Part shown: one piece after another, positions 46,801 to 58,829 of the stretch
How positions within the stretch are numbered: the first letter of the stretch is position 1
Layout of the letters: each line of letters opens with the position of its first letter
Assembly (NCBI GenBank): GCA_964019135.1
Contig: OZ025257.1
Span: 24,598,352 to 24,662,351 of the forward strand
Direction: 5' to 3'
DNA: 64,000 nucleotides
DNA from: Arenicola marina
Taxonomy: Eukaryota > Annelida > Polychaeta > Arenicolidae
Program-made: the position numbers and the translations under genes
Notes under the pieces: model-generated
Told to the model about the DNA's origin: nothing
Seen by the model: the letters and a program-made list of their open reading frames with translations, nothing else
Databases searched by the model: none

Positions 46801-47085
46801 CCACCCCTTGACCCGTCACTTGATCACCCTGGATCCGCCCTTGGATCCACCCTTGACCCTCACTTGATCACCCTAGATCCGCCCTTGGATCCACCCCTTC
46901 ACTGGTTACTTCATTCACATCATGGTGTCATTGGTCCTCCTTGATCCACCCTTGGATCCACCCCTTGACCCGTCAACGGATTGCCCTGGATCCGCCCTTG
47001 GATCCACTCTTTCACTGGTTACTTCATTCACATCATGGTGTCATTGGTTCTCCTTGATCCACCATTGGATCAACCCCTTGACCGC
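46801..47085. repeat. Degenerate edge of the 31-bp array with a 125-bp duplication
   Basis: 'ggatccgcccttggatcca' spacers, plus a longer segment with 'cactggttacttcattcaca' repeated at about 46900 and 47010. Confidence 0.8.
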
Positions 47086-47682
47086 GTTGAGAGGACCAGT
47101 ACCTGTGTTAGTGCACACAGCTGTGTCGTTACAGACTGAACGGCAAAATCCATCTGCGGTTCTTCTAAACAGCACGAGCAGTTATCATGTTTTATAAAGA
47201 AGAAATAAGAACATTGATATTAGAAACTTTTCAGTGATACCGACTTTTGAAGAATCTTGCAAATTGTCTCCGCCATTAGGCAGCATGCATTACGGCAAAA
47301 ATATTACCGAACGAACGTTTGATCGAACACGATACTTTAAACACGTCAATGTCCAGCCAATGGCAAAACGCCTTCTTGCCCCGAAGGCCTTCTTGACCAA
47401 GGATAAACCCGTGTTTTTCAGGAATGTATTCGAGTCTTTTCACCTCGGCTTCCCCGGGTGTCGCTGACATCTCTGAAACCTTGGTTTCCGACCCTAAAGT
47501 ATATCTGTGCCCCACTTTTCAAATTATGTGCCCCCCCCCCCCCCCACCCTACCCCTCCCACGGTTGTCCAATAAATAATGGACTCCTTGTATGTTGGTCA
47601 CAATTTTGTTCAGTCCCCCCGCCCCCCCCCCCCACCCCCCCACCCCGGTTCAAATGCACGGCAGATTTGTGGAGCTACTTAC
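47086..47682. other. No supported exon
   Basis: Next exons of the EGF/CUB gene should lie here or further left, but I could not find a convincing second half of the last CUB domain. A minus-strand open frame at 47276-47515 has no recognisable motif. Long C runs lie near 47528 and 47618. Confidence 0.4.
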
Positions 47683-47934
47683 AAGTTTCGTTGATCGGGG
47701 CCTGTCCGCTGTAAGGAATTTCTGCGATATATAGGTAGTCACAACACCCCTCAGTGCTCATCGTACGACTGACAACCTGTACCGTGTATGGAGTACTGAA
47801 ACCAGGGGGTTGGGTTATGGAGATGCCGCAGTGTGTATTATCATTGTAGGAGTTTGGAAAGTTGGGGCTGGTGAGACGACCGAACAACGCGTTTCTGTCA
47901 CTGCCGCATATGTCCATCAAAGGCCAAGATTGCT
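47683..47934 (-). CDS. Exon: first part of second CUB domain
   Basis: 84 codons beginning [12 protein letters not shown], with the CUB hallmark [18 protein letters not shown] and later [12 protein letters not shown]. It matches the length of the first CUB exon (83 codons). Acceptor 'ttttcag', donor 'cttgtaag', phase 1. An exon of about 30 codons with the closing CUB strands is expected downstream. Confidence 0.8.
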
Positions 47935-50900
47935 CTGAAAATAAATAAATAGAAAGACCTAAAGGAAAAAACAAAATATATGTATATGAGAAATGAATGA
48001 ATGGATGAATGCATTATGTCAATCTCCCAGGAAGGCAAGTGTCGTTAGTGGTGGATCCAGGATTTCGGAGGGGGGTCCCGGGAGTCCCACCCCCCATCCC
48101 CGCCCTCCTGTTTGAGCTAAACTGCCCCTTTTCACTGTACACCATATCAGGTGTGGACCCCTCCCCCAAGTATTGCTAGTTAAGATAATCAAATAAATCT
48201 ATGTCGCTCAATAACAGGTTACGGGTTTTATTTGATGAATTTTCGATGAATCGCCATGTATATTTCTGGGAATTATCATTGCGTGAGAGCGTTGGAAATG
48301 ACTCTCGGGAATTGGGGGTGCCGGAAAGACCGAATATACCGAGCGGTTTTGCCATGAAAAAAGAATACAGCGCGTATGCTTGGAACTGCGACATAGAGCG
48401 GGTCAACGGACAAATACCCCTTCCGAGCGGATTTTGGCGGGGAACAAGAGGGGGGGGGGGGGCTTTAGCGTGGACCCCCACCCCCCCCCGGGTGAATAAA
48501 TACTGTCGCCAGGAGCGCATAAACTTCAACGACTAGTCTGTATACCACATGTAAGTAATTACGACAAGATGATGAGTGGTTCACCCAAGAAATCTGTTAA
48601 AACCACAAGCTATTAAACTTATATACATGTACAGGGAAGAATCCAGAGCGGGAGGGGGTCTTTTTTTAACACACTTTTTTGTGTGCCCGTTTTGGGTTTC
48701 TGGATCCGCGAGAGGGAAGGCATCTTGATGTAACAGATAAACTTTGTAATCAAAATATAAGCTACGAGACGATACCGTATGTGGCAAAATGAAACATTTA
48801 ATAGCCTGAAATGGTCGAAGAAGAAGGTTATAATTAGAGACAGACCATCTGATGCCCATTGGAGGGGGGTGGCGGTGCTATGGTGCTTGGGTAGAGGTCA
48901 ACAGTTTGGGGGTGCGACGAGGGCCGATTTGTTTTTGGCCATGCGGAGTACGGAAGAAATAGGGGACATTTTTTTTCGGTAACAGGCATGGGAAGATTTG
49001 CTTAAAAGAAGTTTAAAGCTAGTTTTTTTTCACACAAAATAACCCTACTCCCCCCCCCCCCCTTACTGGATGTCAAATGGTCCGTTCCTTGTGAGCGACA
49101 TACGGGTACTTACCAAAAGCGGCCCGTACAACATACGTCAGATTAAAGGCGGTGACGAGGTGAGGATGACCGTGGAAGCTCATACGGATGACACCAGTAT
49201 CACTATAAACTGAATGTAAACGGATACCGGTTAGAACCCATTTCTTTAGCTTTCTCTGTATACTTCCACAATGACAAACAAACGGTTTCAGTTTTAAGTT
49301 ATGTTATATTCCTCACTACCTCCCCATCCCTTCCAAATAACAACACTTTGCTCTTAAGTTTTGCAAAGTCGTAAATGTTGCCCTTTACTGCATGAAATTT
49401 ATTATTTTAGTGCTTCGCGAGACCAACGTGAGCTATGCAGACACGCTATTTCGCGCTAACATGACACATTACATTAAACAATTTTTATAGAGTAAGCCGT
49501 TATAATCTTACAATATTACTTTTGTCTGTACACAGGTACATTATATATCAGGTTATACTTCTATTTATTATAAAGCTTTCGGCGTGTGACATTTATATAA
49601 ACATTATTAGCGTACACATTCGTCGGTCTCACGTCAACCACAGTTATAATGCATCATTTTCATTTGGTTAATAATCAATGAAGTTGTACACTTAAATGAG
49701 TTAGATAAGATAAGATATACTTTTATTTAATGTCGGTATATAAAAATCAACAATAAACATTAGCACAATACAAGTGCTATTGAGCGACAAAACGTACATG
49801 ACTGATGTATGATATTACTGACTAAATAAAGACCTTTGTATTAATTTGTTTGGGAGAAACATTATTTTTTTACGAGGCTATCAACAACTAATACACATGT
49901 GGATGACCAGGTTTATACCTACATAGGTGTCTTTTCAGCGACGTTTCCGTTGTGATTCCAAATGTCCCAACTGTGTCCGTCACGGACAAACCACCGGGAC
50001 CAGTGAAGTCTTCGACAGTGACCTCTAACACAGTTATAGTTCCAACAGGCCCTATGAATGTTAGTTGGCACTCCTCCCCCTCGCCATACCCGGACGGCGG
50101 GGTAACCACAGTGCCAGACGTGAAGTTGACATTCCCAGACCTCGGGCGGCAAAATTCAATGATGCTCTGATCTGGAAAATTATGTTACAACTTTTTATGC
50201 CCGAGGGGCGGATCTAGGAGTTTGCAAAGGGAGGGGGGGAGGTTGAGGGTTGGGGGGGGGGTTGCTCTCTGCCTAAAAGGGGGTGGGGGGGGTGCTCGGT
50301 GAACCCGACTTTTATTGTGTATGCTCAAGTTCCCAAGGGGAGGGGTGCAACCCCCCTAACCCCTCGTCATATTTCAAAATCTCAAAATTATGATGCCTTT
50401 ATGTTGTACATCTCGTTGTTTGTAAAACAACACTTTCAACATAAGACTGCAAGGACTAGTTCATCACGCGCGGACGTCCTAGCGAGCCGCGGACGGCATC
50501 CCACAGAATACCGAACAGCGAACAGGCGCGCAGGGATATAAAGCCGGTCACCAACTTCTGCTCCGGTGAAGCAATTTGCTTCTCTCCGGATAAACCACAG
50601 GCTTTTAGGATTTAAATTCAAGACAGAATATACTTATTTGACATGTAGAGGAGATTGGTAGTATCAAAGTTACAGAACATATTGCTTTAACTTAGTGGTA
50701 TTGACGTTTACCAGACATTTCCCACTGCGTACCATACCTCTGCAGCTCGTTCCATCTTCGCCCAAGACAAAGCCGTCCATACAGAAACACACAGCCACGT
50801 CACGTGTCACGCTGCACATGTGCGCACATGGCCCGTTGTTGTAGCAAGGATAAATGGCAGCCAAGTCAACACCTGAAGGCGAAGTGATTATTGTGTTCAT

Positions 50901-53900
50901 ACATCTCATAGATTGACCAGGAAATCATGTTAAGCACTAATATCTGGTTGCCCACTGATGTTGTATCTCTAAACCTGCCAATAATGGCATATATATATAT
51001 ATATACAACGAAGGCTGTTAATTAATATTATAAATCATATTTTACGTTATATCAAGTTGATCGTTTTCTGATCGGTACACGAATAAATGAAATACAGAAA
51101 CGCGACAAAACTATTAAACAGTTATATTAATGCCCATATTCAAAAGCCACTTGCCTACACCTACTTCCAAATTATGGAGATTAATCGTTACCTTAATTTT
51201 AGGCTGGATGGCTAAACAATTATACCGTGCATGATCGATGCTGGGAATTTGGAAGTAAGCTTGGGCAAAAGGTAAAAGCTATTAACTTCATCCTGACTGA
51301 GGCTTTCACCTTGATGGCAGTGGTTTCCAAAGTAGAGCGAGGGACACACACAGCTGAAACCACCGACGTGGTCGACACACGTTCCACCATTTTCACAGGG
51401 GGCAGAGAGGCAGTCGTCCACATCTGTGTTGGAATAATTCACTCATAGTCGGCATATTTTTGCAAAGAAATCGTGAAACCAACGTACACTCTTTTGTTAG
51501 ATTAACAAAAGGCTTTGCATGTACGGTTTGCCCCTCATATAAGTGAAGAGTGCCCCCACCTCTAGCTTGGCTACCTGGGCAGCAGATCATCGGTCATGGG
51601 TTCGAACCCGGATACTCCCAGCTGAGGCATATGTCATACAATATCAATCCATTGAAACTGGAGGCTTCTTGGTCCAGTATAGCGTGACAGTGGCCCAACT
51701 TAACATTTCATCTCATATCAAATAGGATTGATTATTTGGTTGGTATAATAACTGTACCACTAAGGGCATCTATTGAATGTATCAACCTTCACAGCTGATT
51801 CCATCTTGACCAAGAACAAATCCGGCAATACACGAACACACTGCCACATTGTCGACGACGTCACAAGAATGCTGGCAATTTCCATTGTTGTGACACGGGC
51901 TTACAGCTGACAAGTCTAGGGCTGAAGAACAAAAGTATATACATGCGTCCCTCCAGGATCAGTGATTACACTTTCCATGCAGTTTGAAGACACAAGGAAT
52001 GGAAGAGAGTCAATGTGTTACCGCTATGGGCGAAACTAAGGTATTCCCGAAGTCTGTCTAGCTTTCGCCTTTTTACAGTTTGGCAACAGTTCCAAATAAT
52101 GATTTGGTTTATTTTTACCACACGAATATCTCAAGAAACAGGCAAGCACTATAATACCAAACTTTAGCACAAAGTCGAAATTCAACATGTAAACAATTAA
52201 TCATTAATAGTGGTGTTAAAATATGCGTAAGCAGAAATGAAAGCTGATAACCTTGATGACAGCGGCTTCCAACGTAGAGCAAGGGACACACACAGCTGAA
52301 ACCACCGACGTGGTCGACACACGTTCCACCATTTTCACAGGGGGCAGAGAGGCAGTCGTCCACATCTGTGTTGGAATAATTCACTCATAGTCGGGATATT
52401 TTTGCAAAGAAATCGTGAACCCAACGTACACTATTTTCTAAATTAACATAGGGTTTTGCATGTACGGTTTGCCCCTCATATAAGTGAAGAGTGCCCTCTC
52501 CTCTAGCTTGGCTACCTGGGCAGCAGATCATCGGTAATGGGTTCGAACCCGGATACTCCCAGCTGAGGCATATGCCATACAATATCAATCCATTGAAACT
52601 GGAGGCTTCTTGGTCCAGTTTAGCGTGACAGTGGCACAACTTAACATTTAATTTCATATCAAATAGGACTGATTATTTGGTTGATATAATAACTGTATCA
52701 CTAAGGGCATCTATTGAATGTAACAACCTTCACAGCTGATTCCATCTTGGCCAAGAACAAATCCGGCAATGCACGAACACTCTGCCCCATTGTCGACGAC
52801 GTCACAAGAATGCTGGCAATTTCCATTGTTGTGACACGGGCTTACAGCTGACAAGTTTAGGGCTGAAGAACAAAAGTATATACATGCGTCCCTCCAGGAT
52901 CAGTGATTACACTTTCAATGCATTGTGAAGACAAAAGGAATAGAAGAGAGTTAATGTGTTACCGATATAGGCGAAACTAAAATATTCCTAAATCTGTCTA
53001 GATTTCGCCTTTTTACAGTTTGGCAACAGTTCCAAATAATGATTTGGTTTAAATTTTTACCACACGAATATCTCAAGAAAAAGACAAGCACCAGAATACC
53101 AAAGTTTAGCACAAAGTCGAAATTCAACATGTAAACAATTAATCATTAATCGTGGTGTTAAAGTTTGCTTAAGGAGAACTGAAAAGCTGACAACCTTGAT
53201 GACAGCGGCTTCCAACGTAGAGCGAGGGACACACACAGCTGAAACCACCGACGTGGTCGACACACGTTCCACCATTTTCACAGGGGGCAGAGAGGCAGTC
53301 GTCCACATCTGTGTTGAAATAATTACAACAATAATATTATTAAAATAATTTACAGTTAGGATTTGTGTGCAAGAAAATAAATCGTGAAACCAAGATACAA
53401 TCGTATTTGATTACGATATGGCATTGGATTTCAGGCTTGCGTTTGCAATAAGTTAGGGATGCCTTCCTAGCTTGGATCTCAGCTGCAGATGACCGACAAT
53501 GGTTTCAAACCCTAGCACTTTCATGTCTGGGGGCATGTTTCATTCAATATCAGTCGATTGACACTAGATGGAGGCTTCTTGGCCGAACTAAGCTTGAAAA
53601 TAAACTTAAATTGGCGCAATTGTACATTATATTTGCTTCATATCGGGTCGGCTCGTTAAGTTCGCTAATAATATAATTGTACCACTAGAAGCTTCTATTG
53701 AGTGTAACAACCTTCACAGCTGATTCCATCTTGGCCAAGAACAAATCCGGCAATGCACGAACACTTTGCCCCATTGTCGACGACGTCACAAGAATGCTGG
53801 CAATTTCCATTGTTGTGACACGGGCTTACAACTGACAAGTTTAGGGCTGAAGAACAAAAGTATATACATGCGTCCCTCCAGGATCAGTGATTACACTTTC

Positions 53901-56900
53901 AATGCAGTGTGAAGACACAAGAAATTGAAGAGAGTTAATGTGTTACCGATATAGGCGAAACTAAAATATTCCCAAATCTGTCTAGATTTCGCCTTTTTAC
54001 AGTTTGGCAACAGTTCCAAATAATGATTTGGTTTAAATTTTTACCACACGAATATCTCAAGAAAAAGACAAGCACCAGAATACCAAAGTTTAGCACAAAG
54101 TCGAAATTCAACATGTAAACAATTAATCATTAATCGTGGTGTTAAAGTTTGCTTAAGGAGAACTGAAAAGCTGACAACCTTGATGACAGCGGCTTCCAAC
54201 GTAGAGCGAGGGACACACACAGCTGAAACCACCGACGTGGTCGACACACGTTCCACCATTTTCACAGGGGGCAGAGAGGCAGTCGTCCACATCTGTGTTG
54301 AAATAATTACAACAATAATATTATTAAAATAATTTACAGTTAGGATTTGTGTGCAAGAAAATAAATCGTGAAACCAAGATACAATCGTATTTGATTACGA
54401 TATGGCATTGGATTTCAGGCTTGCGTTTGCAATAAGTTAGGGATGCCTTCCTAGCTTGGATCTCAGCTGCAGATGACCGACAATGGTTTCAAACCCTAGC
54501 ACTTTCATGTCTGGGGGCATGTTTCATTCAATATCAGTCGATTGACATTAGATGGAGGCTTCTTGGCCGAACTAAGCTTGAAAATAAACTTAAATTGGCG
54601 CAATTGTACATTATATTTGCTTCATATCGGGTCGGCTCGTTAAGTTCGCTAATAATATAATTGTACCACTAGAAGCTTCTATTGAGTGTAACAACCTTCA
54701 CAGCTGATTCCATCTTGGCCAAGAACAAATCCGGCAATGCACGAACACTTTGCCCCATTGTCGACGACGTCACAAGAATGCTGGCAATTTCCATTGTTGT
54801 GACACGGGCTTACAGCTGACAAGTCTAGGGCTGAATAACAAAAGTATATACATGCGTCCCTCCAGGATCAGTGATTACACTTTCAATGCAGTGTGAAGAC
54901 ACAAGAAATTGAAGGGATTTAATGTGTTACCGATATAGGCGAAACTAAAATATTCCCAAAGTCTGTCTAGATTTCGCCTTTTTACAGTTTCACAACAGTT
55001 CCAAATAATTATTTGGTTTATTTTTACCACGCGAATAGCTCAAGAAAAAGACAAGCACCAGAATACCAAAGTTTAGCACAAAGTCGAAATTAAACATATA
55101 AACTATTAATCATTCATCGTGGTGTTGAAGTTTGCACTTCAGGCAAGCACTAAAATACCAAAAAATAGCACAAAGTCGAAATTCAACATATAAACAATTA
55201 ATCATTAATCGTGGTGTTAAATATGCGTAAGCAGAAATGAAAAGCTGACAACCTCGATGACAGCGGCTTCCAACGTAGAGCGAGGGACACACACAGCTGA
55301 AACCATCGACGTGGTCGACACACGTTCCACCATTTTCACAGGGTGCAGAGAGGCAGTCGTCCACATCTGTGTTGGAATAATTCACACATAGTCGGGCTAT
55401 ATTTGCAAAGAAATCGTAAACCCAACGTACACTAATTTGTTTATTAACAGGGTTTTGCATGTAAGGTTTGCCCCTCATATAAGTGAAGAGTGCCCCCACC
55501 TCTAGCTTGGCTACCTGGGCAGCAGATCATCGGTCATGGGTTCGAACCCGGATACTCCCAGCTGAGGCATATGTCATCCAATATCAATCCATTGAAACTG
55601 GTGGCTTCTGGGTCCAATTTAGCGTGACAGTGGCCCAACTTAACATTTCATTTCATATCAAATAGCATTAATTTTTTTGTTGATATAATAACTGTACCAC
55701 TAAGGGCATCTATTGAATGTAACAACCTTCACAGCTGCTTCCATCTTGGCCAAGAACAAATCCGGCAATGCACGAACACTTTGCCCCATTGTCGACGACG
55801 TCACAAGAATGCTGGCAATTTCCATTGTTGTGACACGGGCTTACAGCTGACAAGTCTAGGGCTGAAGAGCAAAAGTATATACATGCAAGTATATATATAC
55901 AAGGAATGGAAGAGAGTCAATGTGTTACCGATATGGGCGAAACTGAAATATTCCCAACGTCTGTCTAGATTTCACCTTTTTACAGTTTCGCAACAGTTCC
56001 AAATAATTATTTGGTTTATTCTTACGATACGAATATCTCAAGAAGAAGGCAAGCACTAGAATACCAAAGTTTAGCACAAAGTCGAAATTCAACATATGAA
56101 CTATTATTCATGAATCGTGGTGTTAAAGTTTGCTTAAGGAGAACTGAAAAGCTAACAACCTTGATGGCAGTGGCTTCCAATGTACAGCGAGGGACACACA
56201 CAGCTGAAACCACCGAGGTGGTCGACACACGTTCCACCATTTTCACAGGGGGCAGACAGGCAGTCGTCCACATCTGTGTTGAAATAATTACAACAATAAT
56301 ATTATTAAAATAATTTATAGTTGGGATTTGTGTGCAAGAAAGTAAATCGTGAAACCAAGATACAATCGTATTTGATTAAGATATGGCATTGGATTTCAAG
56401 CTTGCGGTTGCAATAAGTTAGGGATGCCTTCCTAGCTTGGATCTCAGCTGCAGATGATCGACAATGGTTTCAAACCCAAGCACTTTCATATCTGGGGGCA
56501 TGTTTCATTCAATATCAGTCGATTGACACTGGATGGAGGCTTTCTTGGCCGAATTAAGCTTGAAAATGAACTTAAATTGGCGCAATTGTACATTATATTT
56601 AGTTCATATCGGGTCGGCTCGTTAAGTTCGCTAATAATGTAATTGTACCACTAGAAGCTTCTATTGAGTGTAACAACCTTCACAGCTGATTCCATCTTGG
56701 CCAAGAACAAATCCGGCAATGCACGAACACTTTGCCCCATTGTCGACGACGTCACAAGAATGCTGGCAATTTCCATTGTTGTGACACGGGCTTAAAGCTG
56801 ACAAGTCTAGGGCTGAAGAACAAAAGTATATACATGCGTCCCTCCAGGATCAGTGATTACACTTTCAATGCAGTGTGAAGACACAAGGAATGGAAGAGAG

Positions 56901-58276
56901 TTAATGTGTTACCGATATGGGCGAAACTGAAATATTCCCAAAGTCTGTCTAGATTTCGCCTTTTTACAGTTTCGCAACAGTTTCAAATAATTATTTGGTT
57001 TATTTTTACCACGCGAATATCTCAAGAAAATAGCAAGCACTAGAATAACAAAGTTTAGCACAAAGTCGAAATTTAACATATAAACTATTAATCAATAATC
57101 GTGGCGTTAAAGTTTGCTTAAGAAGAACCGAAAAGCTGACAACCTTGATGGCAGTGGCTTCCAACGTAGAGCGAGGGACACACACAGCTAAAACCACCGA
57201 CGTGGTCGACACACGTTCCACCATTTTCACAGGGGGCAGAGAGGCAGTCGTCCACATCTGTGTTGGCATAATTCACTCATAGTCATAGCGATATTTTTGC
57301 AAAGAAATCGTGAAACCAACGTACACTATTTTGTTAGATTAACATAGGGCTTTGCATGTACGGTTTGCCCCTCATATAAGTGAAGAGTGCCCCCACCTCT
57401 AGCTTGGCTACCTGGGCAGCAGATCATCGGGCATGGGTTCGAACCCGGATACTCCCAGTTGAGGCATATGTCATCCAATATCAATCCATTGAAACTGGTG
57501 GCTTCTTGGTCCAATTTAGCGTGACAGTGGCAAACTTACCATTTCATTTCATATCAAATAGGATTAATTATTTGGTTGATATAATAACTGTACCACTAAA
57601 GGCATCTATTGAATGTAACAACCTTCACAGGTGATTCCATCTTGGCCAAGAACAAATCCGGCAATGCACATTCATCTGAAGCATTAAAGGTAACTACCTT
57701 TAGAGCTGCTTCCATTTTGGCTGAGGACAAATCCGGCAATGTACGAACGCTCTGCCCCATTGTTGATGACGGCTGTACATAAGTAAAAGTACATAGTGTT
57801 ACTGATACTGGCAATTTGTGTTGAGTTAACGTGTTCGGTCTTCACAACAGTTTACAACATTTTTTTTTACTGCATGAATAAGTCAAAAAGCAGGTAAATA
57901 ATACAGGTGAACAAGTCATATATTATGTCACTATATGTCACTATGTCACTATATCACTATGATCCGTGTAGTAGCGTCATTCATAATGGATTCTTCTCGT
58001 CGCAAGAATGTCGGTAATTTCCATTGTTTTAACAGGGGTTAGGGGCTAATAGGTTCAAGAGGGGGGCGCAAACATGACAGCGAATGTACTGCGTTAGAAT
58101 ATATAGGAAGGAGCGGGTACCATACCTTGATACTTTACCACGACGGCGACCGCTGTGGCGAGGCAGCAGAGCGCGATTAGGACGGAGACTACGGTAATAA
58201 CCTTGAGTCGGCGCCGCGTCATTCCTCCCTCACCATTACCGCTGGTAGGGTGTGGTATATAGAACACAATAGTCAT
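47683..58276 (-). CDS. Type II membrane protein with 14 EGF domains and CUB domains (3' end outside or unresolved)
   Basis: Eighteen exons: anchor 58126-58276; EGF type B at 57144-57257, 56160-56273, 55253-55366, 54179-54292, 53195-53308, 52252-52365 and 51310-51423; EGF type A at 56678-56812, 55727-55861, 54696-54830, 53712-53846, 52728-52862, 51787-51921 and 50738-50872; CUB at 49923-50171 plus 49114-49209; second CUB 47683-47934. Every B exon is 114 bases and every A exon 135, and all joins are phase 1. The order from the N terminus is anchor, (B-A) seven times, CUB, CUB, about 830 residues. It is probably a cell-surface adhesion or receptor-like protein. The name and orthologue are not recognised, and the second CUB lacks its closing exon. 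Because all exons are symmetric, any B or A exon can be skipped without frame change. Confidence 0.85.
48047..48180. mobile_element. 'ggcggatc'-type fragment in the CUB intron
   Basis: 'gtggtggatccaggattt' followed by G and C runs, as in the other dispersed copies. The right end is unclear. Another fragment lies near 48640-48712 ('tggatccgcgag'). Confidence 0.4.
49114..50171 (-). CDS. Exons of first CUB domain
   Basis: Exon 49923-50171 (83 codons) begins [10 protein letters not shown] and contains '[14 protein letters not shown]'. Exon 49114-49209 (32 codons) reads [20 protein letters not shown] then FNLTYV, the usual end of a CUB domain. The donor of the first is taken as gtaggt (phase 1), because the stronger-looking phase 2 alternative (gtataa) would give a stop at the next exon. 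The intron holds a polymer-rich region and no other gene. Confidence 0.8.
50203..50370. mobile_element. 'ggcggatc'-type element between EGF and CUB exons
   Basis: 'gaggggcggatctagg' followed by long G runs and then C-rich 'caacccccctaacccctcg', as in the copies at 8300-8400. The right boundary is weak. Confidence 0.45.
50987..51005. repeat. AT dinucleotide microsatellite
   Basis: About nine AT repeats in the intron between the last two EGF exons. Confidence 0.9.
51537..51680 (+). mobile_element. tRNA-derived SINE in an EGF intron
   Basis: The head contains an A-box-like 'tagcttggctacctggg', then 'cagcagatc', then the B-box 'gggttcgaaccc'. The body contains 'atatcaatccattgaaactg'. Oriented opposite to the host gene. 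Confidence 0.6.
52495..52635 (+). mobile_element. tRNA-derived SINE in an EGF intron
   Basis: Same element as 51537-51680, same position in the unit, so it was copied by unit duplication and not newly inserted. Confidence 0.6.
53461..53590 (+). mobile_element. Diverged tRNA-derived SINE
   Basis: Aligns with the fresh copies but with a decayed B-box ('tggtttcaaaccct') and a different body ('atatcagtcgattgacac'). Related copies are at about 54443-54575 and 56424-56555. Confidence 0.5.
54443..54575 (+). mobile_element. Diverged tRNA-derived SINE
   Basis: Almost identical to 53461-53590, carried by the recent unit duplication. Confidence 0.5.
55495..55635 (+). mobile_element. tRNA-derived SINE in an EGF intron
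   Basis: Fresh type, B-box 'gggttcgaaccc'. Confidence 0.6.
56424..56555 (+). mobile_element. Diverged tRNA-derived SINE
   Basis: Diverged type, as at 53461. Confidence 0.5.
57390..57530 (+). mobile_element. tRNA-derived SINE in an EGF intron
   Basis: Fresh type, B-box 'gggttcgaaccc', with one substitution nearby ('cgggcatggg'). Confidence 0.6.
57615..57775 (-). pseudogene. Two broken type A EGF exon remnants
   Basis: 57615-57668 and 57700-57775 both match parts of type A exons ('atcttggccaagaacaaatc', 'caaatccggcaatg') but are truncated, frame-disturbed and lack the acceptor and first cysteines. They mark a decayed eighth pair at the 5' end of the array, so splicing must go from the anchor exon directly to the B exon at 57144-57257. 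Confidence 0.7.
58126..58276 (-). CDS. Exon 1 of the EGF/CUB gene: cytoplasmic tail and signal anchor
   Basis: Starts [18 protein letters not shown], then TRRR, then a hydrophobic stretch at residues 26-47 ([18 protein letters not shown] and on), then KYQ and a phase 1 donor (gtatgg). Basic residues before the hydrophobic segment and no cleavage site suggest a type II orientation. Met19 is an alternative start. No TATA box was found upstream. Confidence 0.75.
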
Positions 58277-58829
58277 CTTCAGTTGAAAAAGTAATATGTT
58301 TATTTGGGATTAAAGGCGAGAATGATTGATGCCCCCCCCCCCCTCCACCCCCCCTCCATTGATATCAGTAGCATAGTTTTAAACAATAAAAAAGAAAGTC
58401 ACGGACGAAATGGAAAAAATACGGCTTTGTATTGATTATTAAAGCCGAAAGAAAGTTAAGCCATTTAACTCTATGGGCTTGATTGAACGTTATGTGAATA
58501 TCAGATGAGTCACATTCTGAAATACCAGCAACCGAGTGATTTGCAATGTACAAAGGAACACGAGAAGTCATTGTAGACTCCATCCATCTGACACATCATT
58601 CTAACCTAATATTGAGGTGTCAAATTACTTAACTGATTCACTGCTCTACATAGAAAAACATATCTATTGCGTCCCGCGACTACGATATCGGGTATTGTGC
58701 GTCCGCTTTCGTTTTACAATGATCCAGCGTAATCAAAATATCCACGCCGTAATACTTTGTGACAGCTGTGGATGGCCACGATGACTTAAGCGTCACTCAC
58801 ACCTCAATACAACGGGCTCGTACGTATAG
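58277..58829. other. Upstream region of the EGF/CUB gene
   Basis: C run at about 58332 and AT-rich sequence; no recognisable promoter motif or gene. Confidence 0.4.

Larger units (their letters stand above)
50738..57257 (-). repeat. Tandem array of EGF exon pairs, units of about 0.9-1.07 kb
   Basis: Type B exons encode [16 protein letters not shown] and so on, a calcium-binding-type EGF with the CxDxxxxFxCxC hydroxylation pattern. Type A exons encode [13 protein letters not shown] ... [10 protein letters not shown], a second EGF class. Starts of successive B exons are 984, 907, 1074, 984, 943 and 942 bases apart. Units 53050-54033 and 54034-55017 are almost identical, including introns, so this duplication is recent. 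The introns before B exons are of two types: one with a fresh SINE (51310, 52252, 55253, 57144) and one with a diverged SINE (53195, 54179, 56160). Confidence 0.92.

Noticed and set aside
40985-46944. Many Trp/Pro/Ser-rich and Asp/Gly/Pro-rich frames
   Set aside because: They follow the 31-bp minisatellite unit, occur on both strands and lack splice or start context.
47276-47515. Minus-strand frame as a further exon of the EGF/CUB gene
   Set aside because: No CUB closing motif, and no clear acceptor with the needed phase.
51545-51615. tRNA gene in the EGF intron
   Set aside because: A- and B-box-like parts are present, but the cloverleaf is incomplete and the sequence continues into a repeated body, so a SINE fits better.
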